DNA from: Nostoc sp. FACHB-110
GTDB taxonomy: Bacteria > Cyanobacteriota > Cyanobacteriia > Cyanobacteriales > Nostocaceae
NCBI RefSeq assembly: GCF_014697425.1
Contig: NZ_JACJRU010000030.1
Coordinates: 25,637 to 89,636, forward strand
Length of the DNA: 64,000 nt
Direction of reading: 5' to 3'
In this document: piece after piece, positions 1 to 8,581 of the stretch
How positions within the stretch are numbered: the stretch's first letter is position 1
Layout of the letters: every line of letters begins with the position of its first letter
Program-made: the position numbers and the translations under genes
The notes under the pieces: generated by a model
Seen by the model: only the letters and a program-made list of their open reading frames with translations
Databases searched by the model: none
Told to the model about the DNA's origin: nothing

Positions 1-177
1 GCCAATCCCCTTGTACAAGCTGTTTTGGTCGATCCTCTGGCTAGCAATACTCGCGTTCACCGCTTCTACGAACGTTTGGGTTTTCGATTTGTTGAGTTCC
101 GAAGATTTGGTAGTGATGACTGCTGCGTTTATCGCTTGAATCGAGTAGATTGGCATGATGAAAGTACAAGCTTGTAA
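1..177 (+). CDS. GNAT family N-acetyltransferase, C-terminal part only
   Basis: The reading frame is open from the first base and ends with TAA at 175-177, giving 59 residues of a protein whose start lies outside the window. The stretch NTRVHRFYERLGFRFVE has the look of the last beta-alpha-beta unit of a GNAT acetyltransferase, where an Asn and an aromatic residue close the acetyl-CoA site and the YERLGF helix-turn is typical. The substrate cannot be told from this fragment. GNAT membership is inferred from this one motif. The next 195 bases hold a HIP1-like word near 240 and no gene. Confidence 0.6.
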   Translation, partial: ANPLVQAVLVDPLASNTRVHRFYERLGFRFVEFRRFGSDDCCVYRLNRVDWHDESTSL

Positions 178-372
178 CTAAGTATCCTGCTATTTAATTG
201 GTCATTTGACAGATAGCTGTAACTTTAGTTGGTAATATGCGCGATCGCCACTCTCCCAAAAAATTCTGCTTGTAAACTAACATTAATGTTGGAAAATAAT
301 CTTTTCCCGCTATTCCCTGTTAGCTGTTGACTTTTACCAGCTATTAACTCAGCATAACAAGTATGTAAAGCC

Positions 373-933
373 ATGAATATTGTTATTTGTCCTGGAATGC
401 ACGATCCAGAATTAACTACAAGCTTTATATCAGGTTGGTTAGGAATACAGAGCAACAGCACAACCAATCCCAGGATCATTGTGTTTCCAGAACAAGGGAT
501 TTTGACTTTATCTGCACCTCATATTTTGCGTTGGTTATGCGATCGCATCACCCCCAAATTAGAGCCAATCATAATTATCAGCTTTAGTGCTGGAGTAGTC
601 GGTGCAGTAGTCGCTGCCTGGAATTGGCACATCTTAGGAGGGCAAGTTGTAGCTTTTATTGCTATAGATGGATGGGGAGTGCCATTATGGGGGGATTTTC
701 CTATTCATCGCTTGAGCCATGATTATTTTACACATTGGAGTTCTTTGTTACTGGGTAGTGGGCATAATAATTTTTACGCAGAACCAGCTGTTGACCATCT
801 ATCCATGTGGCGAGCGCCCCAAACTATTCAAGGTTGGTGGGTAGACTCCTCTTCTCAGGTTTCACCCCAACAAATGCGCCTAACTGCTGCCGAGTTTTTG
901 CATTTTTTGGTCAACCGCTATGAATCACAATAG
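373..933 (+). CDS. Conserved cyanobacterial protein with alpha/beta-hydrolase-like features
   Basis: This 186-residue protein starts at ATG 373 with no clear Shine-Dalgarno sequence. The N-terminal MNIVICPGMHDPEL resembles the first strand and oxyanion-type loop of alpha/beta-hydrolase folds. IIIISFSAGVVGA, around residues 67-79, resembles a nucleophile elbow (S-F-S-A-G, a variant of G-x-S-x-G). Conserved-looking His and Asp residues follow (DHLSMWR near residue 140). I do not recognise a named family and infer only a possible hydrolase fold. There is no signal peptide or membrane segment. It is followed by 150 bases containing C-rich CCCTGCTCC-type repeats (about 1005-1060) before the MFS gene. 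An overlapping minus-strand ORF in the same place is a shadow. Confidence 0.6.
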   Translation: MNIVICPGMHDPELTTSFISGWLGIQSNSTTNPRIIVFPEQGILTLSAPHILRWLCDRITPKLEPIIIISFSAGVVGAVVAAWNWHILGGQVVAFIAIDGWGVPLWGDFPIHRLSHDYFTHWSSLLLGSGHNNFYAEPAVDHLSMWRAPQTIQGWWVDSSSQVSPQQMRLTAAEFLHFLVNRYESQ

Positions 934-1083
934 TCCGGAAAACAGCTTCAGTATATAGGAGTGAGAAATAGAAGCCAGGAGGCAGAAATTAGTAGTTTTA
1001 TCTTCCCCTGCTCCCCCCTGCTCCCCTGCTCCATTACCCCTCTTCCCATCCCATCTACCCTAGTAATTATCACCAATTAACTG

Positions 1084-2346
1084 ATGTTTCCCACTGAACC
1101 TGCTACTGTCAACAATGGGTTTAGCGCACTGCTAAAAAACCGTGGTTTTATGCTCCTGTGGATTGGGCAACTCATTTCCCAATTGGCAGATAAAATATTT
1201 TTCGTGTTGATGATTGCCTTGTTGGAAGTTTACCCACCGCCCGTTGGCATAGCAGAAAACTCGATGTATTCGACCTTGATGGTGGCATTTACAGTACCTG
1301 CAATTTTATTTGGTTCTGCGGGGGGTATATTTGTTGATCGCTTGCCGAAAAAGCTAATTATGGTAGGCTCCGATATTGTGCGGGGGCTATTAACATTATG
1401 TTTGCCCTTTTTACCAAGGGAATTTTTCATTTTGTTAATTCTCACCTTTGCCATCTCTACAGTGACTCAGTTTTTTGCCCCCGCAGAACAAGCCGCCATC
1501 CCACTATTGGTGCGACGAGAAAATTTAATGGCCGCGAACGCACTGTTTAGTAGCACAATGATGGGTGCTTTAATTGTGGGTTTTGCCATCGGTGAACCCA
1601 TCCTAAGTTGGGCAAAAGATTTAATTGGGGAAGAATACGGTCAAGAAATTATTGTTGGCGGACTTTATGTTCTCTCGGGTCTCATCATGCAGCCGATTAA
1701 ATTTAAAGAACACAAACCCCACAGAGAAAGTCGCACCTCTGTCAACCCTTGGGCAGAATTTACCGAAAGTATCCGCTACCTCAAGAAAAACCGTTTAGTC
1801 TTAAATGCCATGCTGCAACTGACAACTTTATATTGTGTGTTTGCCGCGTTGACAGTGTTAACAATTCGATTAGCAGAAGAATTTGGTTTAAAAGAGAAAC
1901 AGTTTGGCTTTTTCTTAGCCGCCGCTGGGGTAGGAATGCTCTTAGGCGCAGCAATTTTAGGACACTGGGGAGATAAACTACACCATAAGCCCTTACCTTT
2001 AATCGGATTTTTGGCAATGGCATTAGTTTTGGGCGTATTCACCTTTACCCATAATCTTTTGCTCGCCCTGGGACTTTGTGCCTTATTAGGTATCGGTGCT
2101 TCGTTGATTGGCGTACCTATGCAAACTTTAATTCAGCAGCAAACACCGCTAACCATGCACGGTAAAGTATTTGGTTTTCAAAACCATGCCGTCAATATTG
2201 CTTTATCAGCACCTTTGGCAATTACAGGCCCGTTAACTGATGCTTTTGGCTTGCGTGTGGTATTAGTGACAATGAGCATTGTAGTTGCATCTGTTGGTGT
2301 GTGGGCTTGGCAAAATACTCGCAAAGTTTTACAAGATGTTATTTAA
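1084..2346 (+). CDS. MFS transporter
   Basis: This is a 420-residue major facilitator superfamily permease of the inner membrane. The sequence is almost entirely hydrophobic segments, consistent with about 12 membrane helices. The first begins at GFMLLWIGQLISQLADKIF (residues 20-38). A short basic loop, GGIFVDRLPKK (about residues 80-90), matches the MFS loop 2-3 signature G-x-x-x-D-R-x-x-R/K. The second half repeats the pattern (GHWGDKLHHKP, about residues 299-309). The length is normal for the family. The substrate is not apparent; the general look is that of the MFS_3/enterobactin-exporter-like group, but this is only a family-level guess. The start ATG at 1084 lacks a strong ribosome binding site. 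Confidence 0.85.
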   Translation: MFPTEPATVNNGFSALLKNRGFMLLWIGQLISQLADKIFFVLMIALLEVYPPPVGIAENSMYSTLMVAFTVPAILFGSAGGIFVDRLPKKLIMVGSDIVRGLLTLCLPFLPREFFILLILTFAISTVTQFFAPAEQAAIPLLVRRENLMAANALFSSTMMGALIVGFAIGEPILSWAKDLIGEEYGQEIIVGGLYVLSGLIMQPIKFKEHKPHRESRTSVNPWAEFTESIRYLKKNRLVLNAMLQLTTLYCVFAALTVLTIRLAEEFGLKEKQFGFFLAAAGVGMLLGAAILGHWGDKLHHKPLPLIGFLAMALVLGVFTFTHNLLLALGLCALLGIGASLIGVPMQTLIQQQTPLTMHGKVFGFQNHAVNIALSAPLAITGPLTDAFGLRVVLVTMSIVVASVGVWAWQNTRKVLQDVI

Positions 2347-2585
2347 TCAGTTTTTCATGACTGATTGATTGTCTATGATTGAAGATAGTCAAATTCACTA
2401 ACATACTATATAAAGACTATATTTTAGGCTGAACATAGCGATCGCAAACAGATTTGTGGGTTTATCACCTCTATCGCCTGATTGATCTTTCAAAATAGAT
2501 CAGCACTTAATTGAACTTTTACACTAAAATGAAATCTTAAATACAGAATTGAAGCGTTAACTTAGCTATTATCTGAGGTTCGACC

Positions 2586-4484
2586 GTGACCTTGAGCTTG
2601 CCTTCCCCGATTAGTCCTGCAAAAACCGAGAATCAAAATCAGTCGGCTGTTTCTCAATCGCCAATCCTATCGCCCCAGCGCGCCACTGGTGGTTTCGCTT
2701 TATTAGACAGCCTTCTCCGCCACGGCGTTGAGTATATTTTTGGTTATCCCGGCGGAGCAATTCTGCCCATTTACGATGACCTATACAAAGTCGAATCCAC
2801 TGGTGCGCTAAAGCACATTTTGGTGAGGCACGAACAAGGCGCAGCCCACGCCGCAGACGGTTATGCCCGCGCCACTGGGAAGGTAGGAGTGTGCTTTGGT
2901 ACTTCTGGCCCAGGCGCAACAAATTTAGTCACAGGTATCGCTACTGCCTACATGGATTCGATACCGATGGTAATTGTCACAGGACAAGTACCCCGAAAAA
3001 TGATCGGTACAGATGCGTTTCAAGAAACCGATATTTACGGCATAACTTTACCCATCGTCAAGCACTCTTATGTAGTGCGTGACCCGAAAGATATGGCGCG
3101 CATTGTCGCTGAAGCTTTCCACATCGCTAGCACCGGCAGACCAGGGCCAGTATTAATTGATGTCCCCAAAGATGTAGCTTTTGAAGAATTTGATTATGAA
3201 CCGATAGAACCAGGCACAGTCAAATTACCAGGATATCGCCCAACTGTTAAAGGCAATCCTCGCCAAGTCAATGCCGCGATTAAGTTAATCAAAGAAAGCC
3301 GCAGACCACTATTGTATGTTGGCGGTGGGGCGATCGCGTCTAATGCCCATGATCAAATTAAAGACCTAGCTGAGTTATTTAATATTCCTGTCACCACTAC
3401 ATTGATGGGGATTGGGGCATTTGACGAAAATCATCCCTTATCTTTGGGGATGTTGGGAATGCACGGCACAGCTTACGCTAACTTTGCCGTGAGTGATTGC
3501 GATTTACTAATTTGTGTCGGTGCGAGATTTGACGATCGCGTAACTGGTAAATTAGATGAATTTGCCTCCCGCGCGAAAGTTATCCATATCGATATTGACC
3601 CAGCAGAAGTTGGTAAAAACCGGATTCCTGAAGTACCCATTGTGGGTGATGTTCGTAACGTCTTGCTTGACTTGTTGCGCCGCTGCAAACAATTAGGCAT
3701 CAAAGCCACACCCACCCAAAATCAAGAATGGCTCAACTTAATTAACCGTTGGCGAGAAGAATATCCCCTAGTCGTACCCCAACACCCCGATAGCATCTCA
3801 CCCCAAGAAGCCATTGTCGAAGTTGGTCGCCAAGCACCCAACGCTTTCTACACTACCGATGTCGGTCAGCATCAAATGTGGGCAGCACAATTTCTCAAGA
3901 ATGGCCCACGCCGTTGGATTTCCAGTGCTGGCTTAGGCACAATGGGTTTTGGCTTACCTGCGGCTATCGGTGCAAAAGTGGCCTTCCCAGATGAAGAAGT
4001 TATCTGTATTAGTGGTGATGCCAGTTTCCAAATGTGTTTGCAAGAATTAGGCACAGCAGCACAATATGGAATAAATGTCAAGACTTTAATTGTCAACAAT
4101 GGTTGGCAGGGAATGGTACGCCAGTGGCAACAAGCTTTCCACGGCGAACGTTACTCTTGCTCAAACATGGAAGTAGGGATGCCAGACATTGAGTTGTTGG
4201 CTAAAGCCTATGGCATTAAGGGCATTGTTGTTAAAGAACAGGCGCAACTCAAAGATGCGATCGCCGAAATGCTAGCACATAAAGGCCCGGTAATCTTAAA
4301 CGTCCATGTCACCAGAGACGAAAACTGCTATCCGATGGTAGCCCCTGGTAAGAGCAACGCCCAGATGGTCGGTTTACCCAAGCAACCACCAACCAGCGCA
4401 GTAGAACCTGTTTGTTGTAGCCACTGCGGTAGTATGAATGCTCCTAACCATAACTTCTGCTCTGAGTGTGGTACTAAGCTCTGA
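2586..4484 (+). CDS. ilvB: Acetolactate synthase large subunit with C-terminal zinc ribbon
   Basis: This is the catalytic subunit of acetohydroxyacid synthase, the first common step of valine, leucine and isoleucine synthesis; it uses thiamine diphosphate, FAD and Mg2+. The start is GTG 2586, with GAGG at 2575-2578. After about 33 low-complexity residues come the TPP-binding N domain with catalytic Glu in RHEQGAAHAADGYAR, the central domain (residues 220-360), and the C domain with the GDASFQM...NNGWQGM thiamine diphosphate motif. The body is a standard full-length enzyme. The odd part is the end: the last 22 residues hold C-x2-C (611, 614) and C-x2-C (625, 628) separated by ten residues, a rubredoxin-like zinc ribbon absent from textbook IlvB. 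No ilvN is next to it. The stop codon is followed four bases later by a heptamer array and then a terminator. Confidence 0.96.
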   Translation: MTLSLPSPISPAKTENQNQSAVSQSPILSPQRATGGFALLDSLLRHGVEYIFGYPGGAILPIYDDLYKVESTGALKHILVRHEQGAAHAADGYARATGKVGVCFGTSGPGATNLVTGIATAYMDSIPMVIVTGQVPRKMIGTDAFQETDIYGITLPIVKHSYVVRDPKDMARIVAEAFHIASTGRPGPVLIDVPKDVAFEEFDYEPIEPGTVKLPGYRPTVKGNPRQVNAAIKLIKESRRPLLYVGGGAIASNAHDQIKDLAELFNIPVTTTLMGIGAFDENHPLSLGMLGMHGTAYANFAVSDCDLLICVGARFDDRVTGKLDEFASRAKVIHIDIDPAEVGKNRIPEVPIVGDVRNVLLDLLRRCKQLGIKATPTQNQEWLNLINRWREEYPLVVPQHPDSISPQEAIVEVGRQAPNAFYTTDVGQHQMWAAQFLKNGPRRWISSAGLGTMGFGLPAAIGAKVAFPDEEVICISGDASFQMCLQELGTAAQYGINVKTLIVNNGWQGMVRQWQQAFHGERYSCSNMEVGMPDIELLAKAYGIKGIVVKEQAQLKDAIAEMLAHKGPVILNVHVTRDENCYPMVAPGKSNAQMVGLPKQPPTSAVEPVCCSHCGSMNAPNHNFCSECGTKL

Positions 4485-4487
4485 AGA

Positions 4488-4515
4488 GTGCTGAGTGCTG
4501 AGTTCTGAGTTCTGA
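4488..4515 (+). repeat. Heptamer tandem array after ilvB stop
   Basis: Four seven-base units in register, GTGCTGA twice and then GTTCTGA twice, begin three bases after the ilvB TGA. This is the class of short tandemly repeated sequences known from heterocystous cyanobacteria. Similar units recur at the ends of many other genes in this window. Confidence 0.85.
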
Positions 4516-4560
4516 GTAGAAAGTTTCTACCACAAGGCTTTAGGTAAAAATAGCTGTATA

Positions 4561-4591
4561 AAAACGCAGGAGATAAACTCTCCTGCGTTTT
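4561..4591 (+). terminator. Rho-independent terminator of ilvB
   Basis: A perfect 12-bp stem, AAAACGCAGGAG (4561-4572) pairing with CTCCTGCGTTTT (4580-4591), has a 7-base loop. An A run precedes it and a T run follows it, so it may act in both directions. It lies about 75 bases after the ilvB stop, beyond the heptamer array. Confidence 0.9.
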
Positions 4592-4726
4592 TATATGGAA
4601 AAAAAGTTTACAAAAAAAAAGATAATGCCTGTGTTATTTCGGATTTTTCTGGGAATGCTAAAAACGAAGCGATTTTCAGGATAAGAAATTGCTTTTTAGC
4701 CACTAACAAACTTTTACAGGATTTCT

Positions 4727-5200
4727 ATGCCTAAGCGTTTGCCCAGAGGCCGTAGTGCCAATTCAGTTGCTTTAGAACCAGAAGTTGCGATCGCGCTGAT
4801 AGGATTGTTCTCAGCTGCTGCTGATGGTGAAGGTATTACTTCCAGCGAAGAATATGCTTTGAGTGAAATGCTCGAAAGTGTTGCTCAATTTGAAGATTAC
4901 ACAGACGAAGACTTTGAAGCATTAGGTGAAAAAGTAGCCACTCTCATTGAAGAAGAAGAACCAGAAGATTTAATTGTCCAAGCAATTAATTCCTTACCAA
5001 ATAAAGGTTATCGGGAAGCTGCATATATCACTGCTATTTTAGTAGTAGGAATTGACGAAGAAGTATTTGATAGCGAACAAGACTATATCTCTGAGTTACA
5101 AGAAGCCTTAAATATTTCTAATGAGCGCGCCCAAGAACTCATTGATGAAGTATTTGGAGCAGATGAAGATGACGAAGATGATGAAGATGACGACGAATAA
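4727..5200 (+). CDS. TerB-like (tellurite-resistance family) acidic protein
   Basis: A 157-residue soluble, strongly acidic protein. The N-terminal KRLPRGRS patch is basic. Residues 17-140 are helical, with the feature PEVAIALIGLFSAAADGEGI that opens TerB/DjlA-like domains: a helix, then A-D-G, then an acidic residue. The tail is a run of Asp and Glu (GADEDDEDDEDDDE). TerB domains are thought to bind metal through acidic residues and act as membrane-associated stress scaffolds, but the role of the stand-alone cyanobacterial versions is not known to me. ATG 4727 has AGGA six bases upstream. It is a single-gene unit with a terminator 37 bases after its stop. Family assignment is by fold pattern. 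Confidence 0.7.
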   Translation: MPKRLPRGRSANSVALEPEVAIALIGLFSAAADGEGITSSEEYALSEMLESVAQFEDYTDEDFEALGEKVATLIEEEEPEDLIVQAINSLPNKGYREAAYITAILVVGIDEEVFDSEQDYISELQEALNISNERAQELIDEVFGADEDDEDDEDDDE

Positions 5201-5236
5201 CCATTCTTTTTGGTGCTGAATTTCTAGTGTTAATCA

Positions 5237-5267
5237 AAGTGGGTTAGGCAATTTTGCTAACCCACTT
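5237..5267 (+). terminator. Bidirectional hairpin terminator
   Basis: An 11-bp perfect stem, AAGTGGGTTAG (5237-5247) with CTAACCCACTT (5257-5267), has a 9-base loop. It sits between two convergent genes, the TerB-like gene on the plus strand and the secreted protein on the minus strand, so it can serve both. Confidence 0.8.
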
Positions 5268-5337
5268 ATTAGCAGAATTTATTCCCATCATCCAAAAGTT
5301 TCAGGGTGTTTTCTACTTTTTGTCTACAGCGAGTTGA

Positions 5338-5805
5338 TTAATTCTTTGATGTTTGGGAACGCTGTTCCTGATAAAAATTCACGACTTTTCTGACATAAGT
5401 ACCAGTAAAGCCATTATTGCAGCCTGTATAGTTGCCCGTCATCCACCAACAGGCTACGCCAGTGACAGCAGCAATTTCATTATTTTTTGTGGCTTGTAGC
5501 TGCTTGTTTAACTCACGGCTGGTAATACAAGAAATAATTTGGCGTGCAGTTGCGGGGTTATTTTCAAACTGGGTTGGGGAGAGTTCTTTTTTTAGACAAA
5601 ATTTTGACCAAGCTTTGACAGTCCCAGGCTGCACTTGCCATTCGCTATAAAGTCCATCATCTTTTTTACCTGTTTGAGGTGCAGCCAGCCGCAGTGCTTC
5701 TACCATCGCAGCAACTTGGTTATTAGCAGGCTGTTGTGCTTGAACGAAAGACGATGAAAGTCCAAAGCTAAAACTCACAACCATTGCACCAATAAATAAT
5801 CGCAT
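5338..5805 (-). CDS. Small secreted or periplasmic protein of unknown function
   Basis: A 155-residue protein with a clear Sec signal peptide: MRLFIGAMVVSFSFGLSSSF followed by VQAQQ gives an A-x-A-like cleavage site near residue 24. The mature part of about 130 residues has several Cys residues (FCLKK, ISCITS, VACWW, TGCNNG), which suggests disulfides in the periplasm. A conserved-looking segment ends in NNGFTGTYVRKVVNFYQEQR. I do not recognise the family. It is transcribed alone and converges on the TerB-like gene. Confidence 0.75.
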   Translation of the reverse strand: MRLFIGAMVVSFSFGLSSSFVQAQQPANNQVAAMVEALRLAAPQTGKKDDGLYSEWQVQPGTVKAWSKFCLKKELSPTQFENNPATARQIISCITSRELNKQLQATKNNEIAAVTGVACWWMTGNYTGCNNGFTGTYVRKVVNFYQEQRSQTSKN

Positions 5806-5874
5806 TCAATTTCTCCTCATCATTCTGGAATTTAGTTTTAGACCAAAATGTAGGATAGTACATTTTCTTCATGG

Positions 5875-5953
5875 TAGGACTTACGCACGGGTAAGAAAAA
5901 CAAACTACACAAGACATAGATTTCACCCAGGAAGAGGTCTGGCGTAAGCCCTA
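5875..5953. mobile_element. Short MITE-like element with TAGGACTTACGC ends
   Basis: This 79-bp sequence has 12-bp terminal inverted repeats, TAGGACTTACGC (5875-5886) and GCGTAAGCCCTA (5942-5953), that match at 11 of 12 positions. It is non-coding and lies between the secreted-protein gene and the CRR6-like gene, ending eight bases before the latter's stop codon. A second, more diverged element with ACTTACGC ends lies at 30831-30943. Confidence 0.6.
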
Positions 5954-5960
5954 AATCAGT

Positions 5961-6431
5961 TTAAAACATCTCAAATAGCCCCTCATCTAACTCATAACCG
6001 AGCATTTGTGCCATCGATTTTAGCCGCGATGTACTGGGAATATCTTGCTGTTTTAACCAATCAGTCAAAACAAATATTTTATGCATCAAAAAGATTTCTA
6101 ATGCTTCGGGATTAAATTGAATGCCCTCTTTAGAACTAAATTGGTGTGGAACCAGCATGGCGGTATAACGTGCTAATTCTCCAGCTTTCCAATCTAGTAA
6201 AAAAAGCAACCAAGGATATTTGGCATCTAAGCGAATAAACCACAACCGCAACTCGGGAACTTCCGAAAGTTCCCGGGGATCGCCAGGTTCTAAAGGGTAA
6301 CTGATATCAAAGGTTAACTGCTGTTCGTGGGTCACGGCTCCCTCTTGCAGCAGTTTTTCAATTACCGTTACAGCAGGTGATAAATCTAATTTGTTAATTG
6401 AGTCAGCGTTGAGCGCGATCGCTATAGTCAT
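5961..6431 (-). CDS. Probable CRR6 family NDH-1 (NdhI) maturation factor
   Basis: A 156-residue soluble protein found in this form across cyanobacteria and plastids (DUF1817/CRR6 family, from memory of the family pattern). CRR6 helps assemble the NdhI subunit into the hydrophilic arm of the photosynthetic NAD(P)H dehydrogenase-like complex. Features that fit are the short N-terminal beta stretch MTIAIALNADSINKLDLSPA, the central DISYPLEPGDPRELSEVPEL with a Trp/Phe-rich segment (LRLWFIRLDAKYPWLLFLLDW), and the helical C-terminus. No catalytic motif is visible. It lies 53 bases downstream of rdgB on the same strand and may be co-transcribed with it. The family name is recalled, not computed. 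Confidence 0.6.
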   Translation of the reverse strand: MTIAIALNADSINKLDLSPAVTVIEKLLQEGAVTHEQQLTFDISYPLEPGDPRELSEVPELRLWFIRLDAKYPWLLFLLDWKAGELARYTAMLVPHQFSSKEGIQFNPEALEIFLMHKIFVLTDWLKQQDIPSTSRLKSMAQMLGYELDEGLFEMF

Positions 6432-6484
6432 AGTATTTTGTCAATGATAGTTGCTAGGCTGATAAAAAATAGGAACTATGAACT

Positions 6485-7069
6485 TTACTCAGCACTCAGT
6501 ATTGTATTCAATTGTGGTAATAACTCTGCAAAAGCATTACCGCGATGGCTGATTGACTTTTTCACGGCTGGTGACATTTCGGCAAAGGTTAATTGCTGTT
6601 CTGGTACGTAAAATATAGGATCGTAGCCAAAACCACCTTCCCCACGCGCTGCATAAAGAATTTCACCACGACAAATTCCTTCAGTTTGCAATACTATCTC
6701 ACCATGAGAATTTGCGATCGCCACTGCACAGACAAATTGTGCTTGTCGGTTAGTTTCGTTACCTAATTCTTTTAAAAGTCTCGCAATTCTATCTGCATCT
6801 GTTTTGCCATAACGCGCCGAATATACTCCAGGTGAGCCATTTAACGCATCTACCTGCAACCCAGAATCATCAGCGATCGCCCATTGCCCTGTAGCTTTGG
6901 CAACTTCGGATGCTTTTAAACAGGCGTTAGCCGCAAAGGTATCACCTGTTTCTTCAACTTCTAATTCTTCGGGTTTGAGAGTTAATTCCCACCCTGAATT
7001 TGTGAGGTAAGCTTGCATCTCTCGCAATTTACCCGGATTACTGGTGGCGACTACGAGTAGTTTAGTCAT
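6485..7069 (-). CDS. rdgB: Non-canonical purine NTP pyrophosphatase (RdgB/HAM1)
   Basis: This 194-residue enzyme hydrolyses dITP, ITP and XTP to the monophosphates and keeps deaminated purines out of DNA. All family signatures are present: the N-terminal VVATSNPGKLREM substrate loop, the metal-binding E-E-T-G-x-T-F-x-x-N-A-x-x-K region, the general-base motif ADDSGLQVDALNGSPGVYSA, GEGGFGYDPIF, and the C-terminal SHRGNAF. The length is normal. The last four codons and the stop (CTG AGT GCT GAG TAA) are made of the same heptamers that flank other genes here. The strong 7075-7140 inverted repeat separates it from the upstream phosphohexomutase gene. Confidence 0.95.
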   Translation of the reverse strand: MTKLLVVATSNPGKLREMQAYLTNSGWELTLKPEELEVEETGDTFAANACLKASEVAKATGQWAIADDSGLQVDALNGSPGVYSARYGKTDADRIARLLKELGNETNRQAQFVCAVAIANSHGEIVLQTEGICRGEILYAARGEGGFGYDPIFYVPEQQLTFAEMSPAVKKSISHRGNAFAELLPQLNTILSAE

Positions 7070-7074
7070 ATGTC

Positions 7075-7140
7075 AGTTAACAGTTATCAGTTAACAGTTA
7101 ACAATTAAAGGTGATCACTGACAACTGATAACTGTTAACT
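7075..7140. repeat. Large inverted repeat built of AGTTAAC/AGTTATC heptamers
   Basis: Two perfect 18-bp arms, AGTTAACAGTTATCAGTT (7075-7092) and its complement at 7123-7140, enclose 30 bases. The words are the seven-base type (CAGTTAA, CAGTTAT). The repeat fills the gap between the phosphohexomutase stop (7145) and the rdgB start (7069) and would fold strongly in RNA. It may be a terminator, a processing site or an RNA stabiliser. Confidence 0.8.
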
Positions 7141-7144
7141 CAGA

Positions 7145-8581
7145 TCACTCTGCCCAGTTTCTGGCCCAATCAAGGGTTTGATGTACTTGTTCGAGGGTGG
7201 GTGCTTCGCAGTAAAGGCGCAAAACAGGTTCAGTACCGCTAAAGCGAATCATTAACCAGCTGTTGTCAGCGAGGCGGAATTTATAACCGTCGATTGTTTG
7301 ACAATCAATTACTGCTAATCCGGCAATTTCGGTTAAGGGTTGGGTTTGTAGTTGTTGCAAAAGACGCGATCGCACTTCCATACTAGCTAAGGGTAAATCA
7401 ATGCGATCGTAGGCTGAGTTAAAGCCTGTTTGCTGTTGCAAGTGGCGATAATATTCACTCAAGTCTTGCCCAGATTCGACAATTGCCTCTAGCACATATA
7501 AGGCCGATAGTAAAGCATCCCGTTCAGGAATATGGCTACCATAGCCAATCCCGCCAGATTCTTCTCCACCGAGTAATACTTGTGAGACTAACATTCTGTC
7601 GGCGATGTATTTGTAGCCCACAGGTGTTTCAAACAGTGACAGGTTATGTAATTTTGCCACACGGGGAATCAAGTCAGAGCCACTGACTGTTTTGATAATT
7701 TCCCCTGTAAAACCGCGTCTTAAAGTGAGGTGGTCAATTAATATCGGGATTAATATTTGCGAACTTAAGAAATTGGCTTCTTGGTCTACCGCCGCGATGC
7801 GATCGCTATCTCCATCAAATACTAAACCAACAGTTACACCTGATTGATGAGTTTGGCGATGATTTTTGATGACTGCAAATAGTTCCCCAAGGTATTTGGG
7901 CAATGGTTCTGGCGCACCACCACCAAATAAAGGGTCACGGTTGCTGTTGATTTCGTTGACCTGATCTCCTAAGAGTCTTCCTAGTCCGCTAGCTGCTGCA
8001 CCGTGCATGACATCTGCAAATACAGTTAGCTTACCAGAGGCGATCGCTTCTCGAATTTTGCCAATGTTGACTTTCCCTTCTAGTCCTGAGGTGTAACTAG
8101 GCCAAGGGTCAAAATGCGCTAATTTACCAGGAGTTTCTGCTATTGGTACACCTGTGGGCAAAAGTGCTTCGATATCTTTAGTTACTTCTGGTGATACTGA
8201 ACCACCAAAATAACCCTTGACTTTTAATCCTAAATATGCACCAGGATTATGACTGGCGGTGATGACTAACGCACCTAAAGCGTTGAGTTGTTTAGCCGCC
8301 CAGCTAAAGGCCGGAGTTGGGGCATAACTTTCACTGAGTAACACATCAAAGCCTACTGCGGTGACAGTATCGGCTACAGCGCGGGCAAAGTCTTCCGCCA
8401 TGAATCGGCGATCGTAACCGACTACAATCGTTCGGCTACCCACTGTTGAGTAATATGTATTGTATAATACTTTAGCGGCCACTGGTGCTACTAGGGCTAG
8501 GCGTTCAAAGGTGAACTCGTCACCAATAACGCCCCGCCAGCCATCTGTACCAAATTTGATTGAGCTAGCTACAACTGGCAT
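7145..8581 (-). CDS. Phosphoglucomutase/phosphomannomutase family protein
   Basis: A 478-residue alpha-D-phosphohexomutase, which interconverts hexose-1- and hexose-6-phosphates. It has the four family loops in order: the active-site serine loop TASHNPGAYLGLK (about residues 108-120), the metal loop FDGDSDR (about 255), the sugar-binding loop GGEESGGIGYG (about 340), and the phosphate loop RFSGTEPVLRLY (about 448). The N-terminal KFGTDGWRGVIGDEFT is also typical. Glucose or mannose specificity cannot be decided here. Activated glucose-1-phosphate would be the substrate of the RfbF enzyme at the other end of the window, but that link is only metabolic. ATG 8581 is the only sensible start. Confidence 0.92.
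   Translation of the reverse strand: MPVVASSIKFGTDGWRGVIGDEFTFERLALVAPVAAKVLYNTYYSTVGSRTIVVGYDRRFMAEDFARAVADTVTAVGFDVLLSESYAPTPAFSWAAKQLNALGALVITASHNPGAYLGLKVKGYFGGSVSPEVTKDIEALLPTGVPIAETPGKLAHFDPWPSYTSGLEGKVNIGKIREAIASGKLTVFADVMHGAAASGLGRLLGDQVNEINSNRDPLFGGGAPEPLPKYLGELFAVIKNHRQTHQSGVTVGLVFDGDSDRIAAVDQEANFLSSQILIPILIDHLTLRRGFTGEIIKTVSGSDLIPRVAKLHNLSLFETPVGYKYIADRMLVSQVLLGGEESGGIGYGSHIPERDALLSALYVLEAIVESGQDLSEYYRHLQQQTGFNSAYDRIDLPLASMEVRSRLLQQLQTQPLTEIAGLAVIDCQTIDGYKFRLADNSWLMIRFSGTEPVLRLYCEAPTLEQVHQTLDWARNWAE

Noticed and set aside
2611..2922. 103-codon minus-strand ORF inside ilvB
   Set aside because: A shadow of a highly conserved gene; Arg/Leu-rich, with no start signals.
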